Below are positions 1-12,800 of a DNA stretch of 64,000 nucleotides, in pieces; positions within the stretch are counted from its first letter, which is position 1; each line of letters starts with the position of its first letter. Source of the stretch: Clavelina lepadiformis (Eukaryota; Chordata; Ascidiacea; Aplousobranchia; Clavelinidae); NCBI RefSeq assembly GCF_947623445.1, contig NC_135248.1:11913820-11977819 (forward strand). The letters are read 5' to 3'. The notes beneath the pieces are model-generated. The model had not been told where the DNA came from. It did not search any database and was given only the letters and a program-made list of their open reading frames with translations. A program made the translations under genes and the position numbers.

Positions 1-892
1 AGTCACTATCTATTGGCACCAAAGCAGCCCCAACTCCTTGCAGTAAAAGCAGGAAAATTCATCAGAGCTGTTTTCAGCCGTAGTCTACTTAGCAAGAGGA
101 TCACCCACTGCGCTATTCAACTTAATGTCAATGGTTACAGTATAATTTATTCATTGCCTGGCAATACTACAAGGTTTTGGCTAATACGCATTCAGCACTT
201 AGGCAGGCAGGGAGAGAAAGATGGAATTTAGGTTATTTTGGGATTAGACTTTCATTTCCATCCGAACTCATTATTTATTATTAAACAGTTTCCGTTTTGG
301 AAAAACCCTAGACAAGTTGCATCCCACATTGCAATTTGCAACCATTCCGCAAAAAAACTTATCAATAAATAAATTGTTTCATCTTTTGTTTTCGCCATGA
401 CAGCAAAATTAGAAACATCAAATTTTGGCACAGTTAACGGGGGTCGAAATGACTGATCAGTAAATGCTATATAGCCACAGCTTTTGTAGGTTTACAGGGG
501 TGATGGGGATTGATTTACTAACCGGCTTGAAAAAAGTATAAGCCTGTAAAAAGAGCTTTTTATTCTTATTGGCAGATGTTTTATTGGCTTTGAGACCTAA
601 ACTGTATTTGTTTTTGTTAGTTAAAGTAATTAAGGCTTTCTGCGAGGACTTTTAGAAACTCAATTTTATTTGGGGTCTCTTTAAAAAGACCGACAAACGC
701 ACCTTATTGCAATAGTTGATTGAATATTTATCGAATCGGCCTGGATGCTGCAAATCGATATATCGACAGTTGGAAGCTAAACTGAAACGAAATTGCATCT
801 TTAAATGCTCTATCTGGAATTAATTCGTTCGTTTCTCCCCGTGAGCGCAACTTCTTAAAATTTCCCCGTGGGCTTTTTATCACCTGTTCAAC
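1..892. other. Upstream non-coding stretch
   Basis: No supported gene. Short open frames here have no splice partners or recognisable composition. The segment just before 893 is the presumed 5' UTR/promoter of the next gene. I see no clear TATA box or initiator. Confidence 0.5.
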
Positions 893-3800
893 ATGGTCGG
901 TTCTGCTGATAACGCGAAATCGAGACTTGGAATAAGAGAGAAGACAATGAAGTCATCGTCAATTGAAAAAGATCGGCGAACGTTGAGCGCCTCGCAGCCT
1001 CAGAGCGTCTCGGATGACCGCGGATTTAGCCAGATTGCCAGGTTGTCAGAAACCAGCGACACTCCGACAACATCCAGAAGAAGGCACTCCAAAAGTACGA
1101 AGAGCGCTAGTACGTTAGAAGATTTTGCCTTGATGGGTTCACTGGGTAGTGTGGGTACAAGCCGGTCTCCGCTTTCGATTCAGAAATACAAGAACTACAC
1201 CAACATGCCGTCTACGTCTAACCCTGCTTGCATGAGCACAATTACAGGTCGGTAAGGTAATTTCAACGCTATAGAAGTTGCACGTTATGAATGCTGTACG
1301 GTATTATTGAAAAGCGCAAGCTGCTTATACGTATAAACTTACAATTTAGAATGTCTGTCGAATCGGATGGTTAACATGCTTCAAGTTCCGTTTCCAATTA
1401 GAAAAAACAGTTATTATGCAATTATAGTTAGTTAGTTAACTTTATATCGAGTATAACCAATTGTTATTGAGCTTGTACGGACAATGATAGGCTAAACTGT
1501 GTTCAAAAGGATAAACACATTTCGACATACACATACTGTATATTGAATTACTTCTAAGTCAGACATTTTTCGGCCTTGAAACAAGTTGCTTATTTAATAG
1601 GCTCAAGTGGAATCTATGGAGTCCCCGACCGAGTACGGGACTCTAACACGCTTGAAAGCAGACGGTGTCAGAAGGCAGTTGATGACAACTCGAAACCCAA
1701 AAATTACCACATCAAGTCGATCCGCAAAGGAGTCCCGGAGATTATGTCCACAAATCGTAGAGGACAGACCCAGCAAATACCTACAAAAAGTATGTTGCAC
1801 TAGCGGTTAAAATATTCTCACATAAAATGTAACAGTGTAAAATGGCTTATAAAATTAGTAAGGGGCGTTTCCTGATACGTAACTCACAGTCCTTGTAAAA
1901 ACCCAGTACTACAGCTCTGTATAGTGTATAGCTTTCCCATTGACATTGGAATATTTTTAAGTCTAGCTATTAAAAATGATTGGTTTTCAAAACGATCGCG
2001 ATGCATTTCGCACAAAAAAGATCTTATGAATTATTTCGTAACGTGTAATTTTGTACGCCAAGCGTTGATAGACTTTGGAAAAGAAATAACAATATTAAAA
2101 CCAATTTTGGACCTGGAAATCATGCGCGCTTGTAATTGCTTTTTTGTTGTACATCTTGAAATGCATCGGGTCACATGCTATAGCTAGTATAGTATAACTA
2201 TAAACGCTACTCTAAGCACAAAGAGACATTAACCAGGGAATACCAGATGCCATCTTGTGAATAAATCATTAAGCAGTGGAACGACCGATAACACGATTGC
2301 CTTGTACGACATCATCACTCTTAACAGATGCACTAGAAGTGACGGCATAACCGTAATAATTACAACAGCATATGTAGCCGGGACGCTTTCGCACGTACTG
2401 TGTGCATAGATGTACAGCTCAAATTACTAGGTGTGTGTAAGTTCCTGCTTCCCTGAAAGGTACGTCATAAATTAAACATGAGGTTCTTTGCAGGAAGGGT
2501 GAATGGATACATTGGCAAGCAAAGAAGGTACCATTGAATTGAATAGATTAGTTTAAGCACAATAGGTCAAAAACCGAAATGTGTCGTCAGCTATTGCACG
2601 GTATGGAATACAATATCATAATGTTTATACTCGGTCTGGGTAAAATCTTTACACGTCTTAAATTCCTTCTCGCTCGAGCCCCAGTCACCGAGCTAGCCTT
2701 TTTGCGAGTCCCAACAGTTACGAACATTTTTTATGCGGTTTTTCGATTTTTTATATTGTATTGGTCCGAATTTGGAACTTTTCACCAAGATCATTGAACA
2801 GGTACGAGCGTCGTCAATGCCTTGATCAAAGGCATTACAACGGTGGCGACACTGATGGGTACCGGACACGGTCAGACCACTATGGCGAGCCCAGCGCTCA
2901 AAACACTTATAATAAAATTAGGTAAAACCCTTTTGCATTGTTCTTCAACTTGTTTGGGATTGTGAGGATCGATCATAAACAAGGTGTTGTCTCAATACAA
3001 AATAGCAATGTTGCTAGGACGAATTTGTTAGTCCCAGGGACGCGGAGTAAAAAAAACGAATGCGGAAATATTACTCCACCGTTCGCTTTCCAGAGTTAAA
3101 AACACAATTTATACAAAAGTTGTAGCGTTTTTCCTTCACTCATAACATTTTTGTAAAAAATTTTTCATTCTTAAATATTACGGAAAACTTGTTGAATTTC
3201 GCAGAGATCGAAATAACGCCGTACTGCGTGTGCCAAAGAAGTTCCAATCGAAAAAAGACCAGCAAAGCTTGGGCGTTCAGCATCCTGACTGGATTTCTCT
3301 GCGTATTCTGCCCTATTTTGTCCTTTTCAGCTGACAGCGCCTTCTACAGCGTTTGCAATAGCCATTACAAAGAGACTGCCCAATTGCTGGACTTTGTCCG
3401 GGCAGGAAATTTCCAAACGGCCACAGCGCGTGTGACCGATCCTACGAACGGAAGTTTGATTCAAAGGATTTCGGATCAAAAGGATGCGGAGAAAAATTCG
3501 AATCCCGCGCCTCTAAGACACAAAAGAGACCTCTCCTACATCCAGGATGAAAACTCTGATCAAGACGCAATGAAAAAAACTAGGCGCCATCAAGCAAAGC
3601 AACATGTTATACGGCACGCGAAAACTCAGACCAACCCGTTGCGTTCCAGCGTCGTTTCTGGCGAACACGTGAACCCTGTGCCAAGTAAGTAAGAGCAGAT
3701 TTTGCATTTTTTGTTTAATATGTGAGCGTTTTTGCTGGCCTGATATTGGTTACCGAATTTCCGGTTGTTTATGCATGCCATAAACCTGGTTAGCCTAAGT

Positions 3801-5647
3801 TATTTATCGATGTGGTATTAGTAATTGAATAAGTAACCGGGTGATTGGTTAGCAACTTCAACGAGGTAATTGTCTGTTAATGTTTATTTTTGTTTTGTTC
3901 ATGACTAAAATGTGTCAGCGTGCCACAACTCGAGTGTCTTGCGAGCTTACATCGCCACCCCGGATGCTGAAAAGCGATTGGAGGCTGTCAGGCACATGAC
4001 CTCTGACGTATTTCTTCCGGTTTTAGTAATTGGGTCCTTTCCCTCCTTTCTGCTTTGTATATTTGCAAGGTTGGTTGTTTGTTGGCCCATCGTGTTGTCA
4101 CATATAGGCGATACCACGATAGTGTTTGCATTTTTGTTTATTTATAAGTTTTCGACAAGTTACTTTCTTTACCAAAAGGCATTTTTAAAAGTATGTCTGT
4201 CAGAAAGTTAATAATTTTGATAAATCAATAACATAATGAAGTCATCAAATAAACAAAAATTCAGCAGGCTACAAACGGCTGCTCTTTATACACAACTTAT
4301 TGCAATTGAAGTTTCTTGGCAGAATCGTTGTGATGATCACCGGACACGATCACTTTTTGTCTGCTTTTGTCATCAGCATAGTAGGCATGTCCTTGCAGTT
4401 AGTAACAGGGGCACTTAGTGCACATTCAGCAGCTTATCACATCGGACCTTACGGATTTAGGTGAGTGCATTGCTGAGTGTAGTGTAGTGTAGTTAGACCT
4501 TGGCTGTTTACGAATGAAAACCGCTTATTCCTAGTTACTGGTTAAAACCTTTATATGTTGAAGTTTTTAACGGTATATAGGCTATAGCATTGGTAAATTC
4601 ACATTGCTGAAATCATTGCTTGTGCTTTTGAAGTTGCTGGAAATGCATTGCGGCTGTAAACTGTGATGCAGTTGGCGCCCTCGACTGGATAGATGATAGT
4701 GTTAGTGTTAGTCTCATGGTGGCGACAGCAACCAAGATATTTGACGGTTTAGCTGGAGGAATGGTTTTGTTTGTGGTAGGTGACTACACGTTAGACAAAA
4801 AGGTTTCCCACACACAAAAACATATTGCTATAGTGACGGCGTGATCAGTTATAATCATACTTTATTCTGAAGACGTTTTCAACTTATTCTTATTCAAAAA
4901 TCCCCTTTTAACAGGTGGTGCTGCGAATTATGTGGAGAAATACGAGCCATCATAATGTCTGGTGGTATATTTCAAGATATGTCTCATCGGCCATCGCCTT
5001 AATTCTTTGTCTAGCAGTTCCGACTGCAATGCTTATTACGCCAGCGGTTGGTTTATTCAGGTGTGTATGGCTTATGCATATGGCTGATAATGCCATTGAA
5101 GAAGGCGTTTTAAGACTGACACGTAATTGGCAGATAACGATTACATCATCAGCCGATTCCCTTGGAACGTAACTGTCCTTATTTGCTTGTTCTTTCGCAA
5201 AAGCGAAGTTTATATGCTTCTGGGTTCAACAAACGTTGGTGTTTGAAGGGTGGGTGCACCAACCTGCACAGCAGCCGTATATTTACAACTGTATATCTAA
5301 TATATGATACTATTTTTGTCGATAATGGTGTAGTTTCTTCCAGAAAACGGCTACCTTTCCTAATTACAGTGCTGAAATTGTTGTCTTTCTTTCACAAGTT
5401 ATAGTTGCTTCTGATACCGGTATAACCGTCAACGTATAACAAGGCTCTATCACATTTCCGCAGATTTCAATTTCTGGAGAAAACGGCTCCCTTTTCTGGG
5501 AGGGATCAGACTCTCTTTGCCTTGATGATCATATTCGGTGCGGGGCTGGCAAGTTGGGGAGTGTATTTATCTACCTTATGCATTTATTTAATTTATAAAA
5601 CTTGTCTGTATTGTCGCATGAAAGAACACATTGCCCACATGATGTGA
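893..5647 (+). CDS. Unrecognised multi-pass membrane protein, 9 exons, 612 aa
   Basis: Exons: 893-1247, 1601-1789, 2802-2921, 3205-3684, 3919-4069, 4323-4460, 4700-4775, 4915-5060, 5464-5647. All junctions are GT-AG, frame is kept throughout, and the sum is 1839 nt with a terminal TGA. Exons 2-4 are symmetrical phase 1-1. Residues 1 to about 240 are hydrophilic and rich in Ser, Thr and Arg with no recognisable domain. Hydrophobic segments lie near residues 243-264 (starting AWAFSILTGFL), 408-432 (FLPVLVIGSF), 441-462, 482-505, 521-545 and 567-600. A loop of about 140 residues after the first segment carries basic clusters, including RHKRD, which fits a furin-type site if the loop is lumenal. 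The protein ends HIAHMM. I do not recognise the family; a divergent transporter or receptor are both possible. The hydrophobic stretch in exon 4 overlaps a pyrimidine tract ending TTTTCAG at 3330, so an intron inside exon 4 (donor near 3229) is an alternative. It would remove that segment while keeping frame. Confidence 0.6.
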
Positions 5648-6858
5648 CTCCTGTGTAATACCTTATTTTTTGACGTTTATTAGGCTACGTTTTTATTTTG
5701 TTTTGATGACTTGTTTTAGTTTCGTTTTAGTTGATTGAAAAAATTTCAAGCTTCGGCAAAGTCGGAAATTTGCAATCTACCGGTATTTAGAAATGTTTTA
5801 TAAAAATGTTGCTACTATTTTTTTCTGTATTTTAGGCAAAGCCTGTTTTAAGTGTATTTAAAATATACCAGAACCGCAGATGTTGCGTTTTGTGAAGTTA
5901 TATACTTTTACTTTTACCCTCTGTCAATCAGCAACTATATCGTGTTCCAGAGAAATAGGATACCCAGCTGTGGCATTACGATGATGACGAAACAAAGGAT
6001 AAATTATCTCGTCAAGAAAACATAAGATACCAAAACACTAAAACAAAAAGACAATTTGCAGACAATGCCGCTTGTTTATACATTTACGCTATTTTTCGGT
6101 TACTGATGGCACGCGCACGATGTAGGCTAATTTCTGCCTTATAGAATGTTTTGTTAAGGCATCAGTATAGCCAAATTTTTATACCGGTAGTATTTCAGGC
6201 ATATTTACTAAAAAAAAACTCGCTGTAAGAACGGCGCTTTATTCCCGAGGAAAAACACACCATGTATTGATTACAAAGTCGCTTGGAATTGGAGTAACTA
6301 CTTAAAAGGCTTAACAAAGTGTTGCGCAATCAAATCTTCATCACGGCAAGCTTGTTTAAGCACATAGTTAACGAGCAAAGACATGGTGTCAATGAGAATT
6401 ACTTATCTACGATGAACATGTCCGAACAAAGATTTGATGTGAAACTAATTTTTAGCCTAAAATCATTGAACGCATTCATTGAGAGTGTAGCTATCGACGT
6501 GTCTTGCTCTCTGGACTCCAGAGCGATGTATTATGTTTCAAATGCCATTGTGGTTCAGTTAATTTGGAATAATAGAAGCAGTGTTGAAAGTAGAAAGTGT
6601 CTGAAGATACTAACAGTAATCAATTGACAAAGTATTGTTCTCCAGAAGATATCCTAGTAACAACCAAAAAGCCCAAGTTGCTCTGCAAAGCCTGAAGCAC
6701 TAAAGTATAGGCTATAAAGCTAAACTTGTATGTGACTATACCACCATACATATAATCTATTGGATACAACGAGGGTGTAGGTCTAAAACTCTAGGTTAAT
6801 ATCAGCAGCAAAAGAAGTGAAATGTTGTTTACGAAAGAGTAAAGACAGGAAACATAAC
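5648..6858. other. Intergenic stretch, no supported gene
   Basis: The 103-codon open frame at 6319-6627 has no convincing splice sites or recognisable sequence and is not called. The last 60 bases hold an acceptor-like ATATCAG at about 6799-6805, just before the next start codon, and a seven-codon upstream ORF (6822-6842). Confidence 0.5.
6822..6842 (+). promoter_or_regulatory. Short upstream ORF before the EML-like start
   Basis: An ATG at 6822 opens six codons and stops at TAA (6840-6842). It is out of frame with, and 16 bases before, the presumed start at 6859. If the 5' UTR begins at the acceptor-like site near 6805, this uORF is in the mRNA and could damp initiation. The role is inferred only. 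Confidence 0.3.
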
Positions 6859-9800
6859 ATGAATGAGGTGGCCAGGGAAAAGGTTTTGATAGGCTGCCTC
6901 AAACACGTCAGCCTGCAAAGATTACGTCACTTAAAAATGGATATGGACCGTCTTGCAAGAGATTCCAGAATTGAAAGTGAAACTGACTGGTGGTCGTTAT
7001 TGGAACACCATGACATTCGGTAAATTTCACTTGCTCTATTTTATCATAACTTTATGAAAAATAGTTCACAAATTGCGTCGAGGTGAACACCAAGTTTTAC
7101 AAAACCTTATTCAAAGTGACTATTTCACCGTGAGTAGGTCACGCAGCCCATAGTTAGAGATAGGCGGTTAGGTTGGGAGAGTGGGTATGCAAAAAGTCGA
7201 TTTAAGCTGTTTTGGGTTTAATAGAAGAGAAATTTGATTAGAAAGAAGATTTAGGCTGGGTTTAGGTTACTACGTTATAACGTTTAAGTTAGGTAGATAT
7301 GACAAAAAACCATAAAAATAGCTTTGAATGTACGATTTTTCCGGTAACAAATTGAGAACAAACCTTATTACACATCTTGGTGCTGTGTAGATTGGACGAA
7401 CGGACTCGCCGTGAATTCTGGCAACAAATCGCCGACAATAGAGGAGTCAACATCAATGTGGCCATGAAGCATTTGCGCAGAGCTCAAAGAAAAACAGGTG
7501 CATAGGCGAATTACAAGATTTTACTCAATATAGTTTCATACAATGTTCCCTCTAAGCTGCGCGCGTGCGCAAATGCGCACTGCTGACACGGTCTCCGCGC
7601 ACAGAAAATCTGTGCTGCGCACAAGAAAACAATCCAACCTGAATTCAAAATAAAATAAACGCATAATAATGGCCACAGTGCGCACGTGGCACGTGTGATG
7701 TTGCTCACAGTGGTCCAAGAGACCGCTCAGGAAGTTAGTGTGTTTGCTCAGACTCGTGAAAAATTAGAGGGAACATTGGTTTCATACACATGACTATTGG
7801 ATGTTTCTATTAAAATACTTTAACATTGTAACACGGCACGAAATTTTTCTTAGGTCGAGACAGCGTTGAAGTTCTGCCGAAAGAAAAGGAACCGATCCCG
7901 GCGGTATTCAAAACAAAGCCGTAGGTGTTCAGTCATTTATATCGACTATATACATACTTACAGTATGATTGTTCATTCCATATGCAGAATGCAAAATAAT
8001 AACATGCAAAATACGTGCGCCTTGCCAACATATGGCAAATTTTTACTGCTAGGGAAGTTCCAAAGGCTACAACAATCACAGCAATGAAGCCCGCCTCAAT
8101 AACACCAAGGAATTACAAGTTGGATAAATTTCGCAGCAAGGCCAAAGGAATCGGCAAGCTACGAGCAGCCTTTAAAGCAGGCACCCCTGTAACTCGAGCT
8201 GTAATTGACAACCGTGTTTCTATAGGTAAAAAGTAGAGACAGTTTTTTTCGTCAGCTTTTGAGATTAAAAGATGCTGTTTCTTGTAATACGAAAGCGAGA
8301 CTTAAATTTCAACTCGTCTTGTCTTTGATACATAAAACGTGCTTACTTGTACGAAACATATTTATTTTCATCTAATGAAGCTTAACAAAGCAATTTATAC
8401 CGCATTGAAGATAAATCAGAAGCAACTTTTCAACAACTTGTTTCATCTGACCCTGAGAAAACTAATGGAAAAAAAGAAATTACCAGGCCAAAGGATACTC
8501 CAAAATTGGAAAAGCGAAAAGTAGCAGATTTAACAATGACTTCTCAGCAACCAAAATTTAACGTTGAGGTAAAAACCGAAAATAATGTTTCCGCACGAGG
8601 AGAGGCTACTCCATTTCTTAAACTCATTCTAGAAGGAAAAACAACTCTATCCGAGCAAGGTAAGCCTCGTATTTCAAAATTATGGATATTAAGCATACTT
8701 TATTAATAAAACTCGCATCTGTTAAGCCTAACAATTACTTTAGTACAACAATTACCACTCAAACATAAAAATGTAGCATTTACCTTTAAGTAATGATATA
8801 TGCCCTGACATACAATGAACAATCTGGCGTCAAATAACAATTAAAGACACTTTTTCCTGTAGGTAAAGGTGAAAAGAACAAGGCAGAAGATCAACACCTG
8901 GAGAAGGAAGTGCAGGTTCCGCCAAACCAGGACACCGAAGAATCCTCTTCAACTAAAACGACCGCAGAACACGAAAATAACCTCTTAAAATTTGAACCTG
9001 GTGAAAATAAAACACAACCAAAGTGCACTGATAATAATCAAGAAAAGGGCGAGAATGTTGAAACTGCGCCTTCTGTCGATCAGGTCCCGGCTCCGACAAA
9101 TTTCGACGGTGTAGCAGAAAATGTGGCGGTTTTGTCCACTTTGAAACTTGATGATGGCAAACTTGAAGAAGGAAGCGCTTCTGATGCAAGCACAGAAGAA
9201 AAAGATTTTGGAATTATCGCCGGAGATGCTCCAGCAACTGACTCAACATCTAGCAATAAGCAACCAGTTTATGAAGAAAACAAAACACAAAACGATGACG
9301 AAATTTTTACGTCTGAGCAAGTTTCTGAGCAAGCTTCAGGCACATGTTTGGCTGAAACTGTTCCTGCGCAAGACACTTCGACAGGAGCAGGAGGAATTAC
9401 AAACCTGACTGACCATGGCATGAAAACGACAGAATGTGATTTAACGCAAACATCTTCTTCACTTGCAAAAAAGCCTGAGAGCCTCGTAACAGAAGAGAGT
9501 GAAAGTTGTAAAACTAAGGAACCCCAAGAACATAGTAATTTACCTGAGAATAATCTTCCAGAAAGCTCCTCAGCGCAAGATAACGACAAGATGAAGCCAG
9601 CGGAGGAGTTGGTGGTTCCCGTTGAAGCTTCCAATGGAGTAACCCCAAAGACTGAAACCATTGATACTAAACAAGATCGAGAAAACGTAAAACCGCAGAA
9701 GAGCTCGGCTGAGCTCCAAGAGGAAGAAAGCATTCCAAAAAAGGAGAGGTCAAAATCGAACAACACTTCTTCTAGTCTTGACCAAGCAGAGAAGAACGTC

Positions 9801-12800
9801 ATTCCTCCTCTACAACTGGAAGCAAAAGGAGTAGTTGAAAAGAAAGTAACCGCAAAGATAAAGTCTGATAATAATGTTGGAAAAATAAAGGAAAAAAATC
9901 CAGAACGCGGCGAAAATTGTTCAAAACCACACAACCCAACTGATAGCTGTACAACAAGCACCAAACGTTCAAAATCCCTTTTTTCCATCTTAAAGGGCAG
10001 TTCTAGCAATCTTTTTGGTCGGACGGAAGCGCCATCGATGTGCAGCGAAAGTTCCGAAACTTGCTCTCTGACGTCACGATCTTCTAACGAAGCCGACATC
10101 TCCTCACTTGACGATATAATAAAGGGAATGTCATCGGCATCTACGTGTGAAGAGCGCGTTCGATTTGGAAATACTTTTATAACTTTGCAAGTTCCGACTG
10201 TACCTTTAAAAAATCAACCGGATTTTACAAGCGCGCACCAACTCCAAGTTGATTGGGTGTAAGTGGAACTTCTGACGTACTGACGTTTTGTTGTAAGATC
10301 ATAACTGTTTTTGATAACTGCTATAAGTTAGGTTAGTTTAAGTTCATGTTCGAACTAGATTACTCCATTTTGGTGCAAAACATTAAAAAGATTGTCTTAT
10401 TCCTACACAGAATACCTCGGTCGGTCGTGGTATAGCGCTTGTCGAGATAGCCTTTAAATATTTCGTTAAAACTATACTGTTAATCAACAAGATGTAATCT
10501 GCGCCTCAGATACGGTTGCAATACGTCACACACGCAATGTATGACTTCGTTAGAGAGCGGAGAACTCGTGTACTACGTTGGAGCAATCATCGTCGTTTAC
10601 AACCACGAGCATAGGAGGCAACGTCACTATCTGGAGCACAGTGGCCCAGTCACGTGGTAAGCACTGTAGACCAAAAACTGAAACATCAAAATTTTTTTAT
10701 GAAATGAGTTTCAACTAAATAGCTGCTAAGCAGCAGGCATTTTCTTTCATTTTAAAACGCAACGAAGCCCAAGCTTATGACTTGTTAAATGTAATGTAAT
10801 AAAAATAATGACAAGTAATATACCTAATATGTATTCCTGATACTTTATGCGTTTATGGTGTACGCGTATACGTATGGTTAAACAATTAAAATATTCCAGT
10901 GTGACGTCTCATCGGTCTGAGCGCTGGGTGGCGTCTGCTCAGGGTGAGTCCTCGGTTCCTGTTTTGAGTGATTCAGATGCGGATGCAGACGGGCGTCCAT
11001 CCTCGAAGTGTGGGGCAACTCACGTCCGCGTGTGGAATACTTCCACGATGGAAACAATCCACATTATTGGCGCGGGAACGTTAAGAAGTCCTATATACAA
11101 AATGCAGTTTCTTAATATTTCGGTAAGTTTAAGAGGTCTTATGTCGTATGATTAGTTTTTCTTAAGAGTCGCTTCACAAAATGAAGACGCTGTTGTGATT
11201 TTTAAGACATTCTTCTTTTTCTCAAAATAAAGACAACAATAATCATGGTTTAATCAATCTTAGAAGAAAGGTGTCCTACTCTAATCATGATAATTCAAAC
11301 GACCTAAGTCTGTTATATTTAGTACAGTATGTCATGTGTTATAGTCACACAGGCCCAAACCTGGTTCAAACTTTTCCACGAACAAACTCGCCATTTTTAC
11401 TTTCCTGTCCTACTTTCCACCCAGGGTTATTTGATCACGATAGAACACGATGAGACTGGAAGAATAACTATGTGGGACGGGGGTTGTCGGGTCACTAGCA
11501 AGGAGTCGACGACCCCGAAACAAGAGTCAGCATCTCAGAATATTACTTCGAGAAAGACCCCCCCTCAGTCTGCCCGCAATCGTCAACCAACAAGTGACAA
11601 CCGTAAGTCAGGACGACGACTTAAACTTTAGGCTGGCGCAGTTATTCTCTGTTTTATGGATAAACACCGGTGACTTGGTTATTCTGTAGCTTCTGTGCTG
11701 TACATCTTTCGTAAATTATAAAATTTTTGTTGCTTGTATGATTCATGTACTCTTATTATCTGTTTTAATGAACATGGTTTATCATGCGTATGAAATATCA
11801 CTTCGCTTTCACTTAGAGAAGAAATCTTCGTCGAAAGCCATAAATGCCCCCAGAGCGGTGGCCGCAAGTCATGAGGGTAAATTCCTCTTTACAACAGCAG
11901 GAAAGCACCATCCAGCATTTTGGGACGTTGAAGAGGAAATTTCGGAAGAGGGAGAAACCGATGGGCTGAAAATTTCCGAACCTCAAATGTGAATTTTAAC
12001 TTCTTCATACCGTCTTGCATATCATCCTTCTCCAGATTTTATTCCTTGGATTTATAATTATTTCGAGACGCTTAGGTTTTGTAATGGTGGCTATCATAAT
12101 GCTGCTTGAAAAACAAAGTATGTTAATGTGTAATTTGATTATAGGGGAGACTTCGGAAAAAATTTCTTCAAGGCCGAATATATTTCAGCGTGTCAGGCTA
12201 CCAGCAAACACAACGAAGGAATTGTCATATCCGGTGATTCCAACGGAACACTTCTTGTTTGGTCAGAAACAAAGAAAGAAGCAACCAAAGGCTTTCCGCA
12301 TGCTCACGAGTGCCATATATCGACCATATTTGTAACAGAAGACGGTATGCTTTTTCATATAACGTTTGAACCAGTTTATGGACTCTGATGCCATTTCCTG
12401 AATAAAATAAATGCTTGCTTTATTTTCAGGTTTTATATTTACCGCCGGGGCTAGAGATCGACTCGTAAAAGTGTTCAGTTGCCGGAAAAACAAGATCGAA
12501 ATCTGCGACAGCATTCAAATTCCTTCCGATCTAGGATCGGCGACATGCCTAATCGCTAGCTGCCACACCTTGTTTGTGGCGACGGATAAAAGTGCCATAA
12601 TAAGCGTGCCTTACGAGACCAATCGAGTCACAAACGTTCCTCCTGTTACCGCGTCAACGCCAGCGCCACAAAAACGAATGTTTCAGTCGAATGGTCACAA
12701 GCGGTCACAATCATCAAGCAGTTTGCCCACGTCGGCTCGCTCATCCGTTCCATCACAAAATTCTACTGGGACGCATGAGCAGGAAAATCACGTGTTCGGT

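Noticed and set aside
6319..6627. 103-codon plus-strand frame as an upstream exon of the EML-like gene
   Set aside because: No convincing donor/acceptor pair links it in frame to 6859, and its composition is AT-biased noise.
9269..10099. 276-codon minus-strand open frame
   Set aside because: Antisense shadow of the large low-complexity EML-like exon 6. The plus frame connects by good splice sites to the HELP exon.
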